From: CAYSZB01 sp964435475
Lineage (GTDB): Bacteria; Chloroflexota; Anaerolineae; Anaerolineales; Anaerolineaceae
Reading direction: 5' to 3'
Assembly (NCBI GenBank): GCA_964435475.1
Contig: CAYSZB010000015.1
Location: 1 to 42,981, forward strand
Length of the DNA stretch: 42,981 bases
Shown here: positions 42,851 to 42,981 of the stretch, piece by piece
Layout of the letters: every line of letters begins with the position of its first letter
Position numbering within the stretch: position 1 is the first letter of the stretch
Notes under the pieces: model-generated
What the model was told of the DNA's origin: nothing
The model's database searches: none
The model's input: the letters and a program-made list of their open reading frames with translations, nothing else
Program-made: the position numbers and the translations under genes

Positions 42851-42981
42851 TCAATATTCTGACCTGATGCTTTCCAATCCATAATATTCAGTAACGCACT
42901 CGTTCACCCAGTCGGTCGGATCTGGGTTTATGTCTTTAAGTCCATGCAGGCTTTCAATTGTTGGCACAACCAGCGATAATT
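42851..42981 (-). CDS. Possible C-terminal end of a minus-strand gene, partial
   Basis: An open frame of 42 codons enters from the right edge of the window and stops at TGA (complement of 42851-42853). The encoded residues include GLKDINPDPTDWVNEC and YYGLESIRSEY, which read like real protein, but an open frame this short can occur by chance. No family is recognised. It would converge with the last plus-strand gene. Confidence 0.4.
   Translation of the reverse strand, partial: LSLVVPTIESLHGLKDINPDPTDWVNECVTEYYGLESIRSEY

Noticed and set aside
1..42981. CRISPR array, tRNA or rRNA genes
   Set aside because: No regularly spaced repeats were noticed and no intergenic gap is large enough for an rRNA; I saw no cloverleaf in the gaps.

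Overview
This window reads as part of a bacterial chromosome of medium GC content, most likely from a member of Chloroflexota (Anaerolineae-like). That placement is an inference from the gene mix: LCP, VanW-type and CAP/LysM surface proteins, a DUF951 gene beside the t6A genes, a four-cysteine type-4 uracil-DNA glycosylase, and a long surface-glycan island. No rRNA or tRNA is present to confirm it. One scaffold gap of 100 N lies at 30939-31038.

Layout. 1-172: two copies of a 17-nt repeat resembling an insertion-sequence end. 173-1330 (+): a dehydrogenase-like protein with a SAF domain, followed by a bidirectional terminator. 1413-5008 (-): a cell-envelope operon (VanW-like protein, Trm112-like protein, LCP glycopolymer transferase). 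5210-6181 (+): a secreted CAP/LysM protein with a terminator-like hairpin in its leader. 6193-8316 (-): site-2 protease, GIY-YIG protein and galactokinase. 8383-11035 (+): DUF951, tsaE, tsaB and rimI joined by TAATG overlaps, then uracil-DNA glycosylase.

11157-42818 (+): about 31.7 kb of co-directional genes for building, exporting and transferring surface polysaccharide or glycoprotein glycans. It holds a Wzx-like flippase, a Wzm/Wzt-like ABC exporter, two or three GT-C-type membrane enzymes, several GT4, GT2 and GT-A-like glycosyltransferases, two capsule-synthesis-like proteins, two methyltransferases, a winged-helix regulator and many sugar-nucleotide enzymes. The theme is nonulosonic (sialic-acid-like) or other 2-ulosonic acids: a PseB-like dehydratase, two different NeuB-type synthases, three CMP-sugar cytidylyltransferase-type proteins (one fused to a HAD phosphatase like animal CMAS), and a stand-alone protein of the Maf/MptE-like class that carries a GNGPSLK motif similar to GT42 sialyltransferases. 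The duplicated functions suggest two sub-pathways, at about 20-28 kb and 31-40 kb. No aminotransferase, NeuC-type epimerase or acetyltransferase is visible, so the sugars cannot be named.

The last 130 bases hold the probable C-terminal end of a minus-strand gene that runs off the window. No gene-free stretch exceeds 300 bases.
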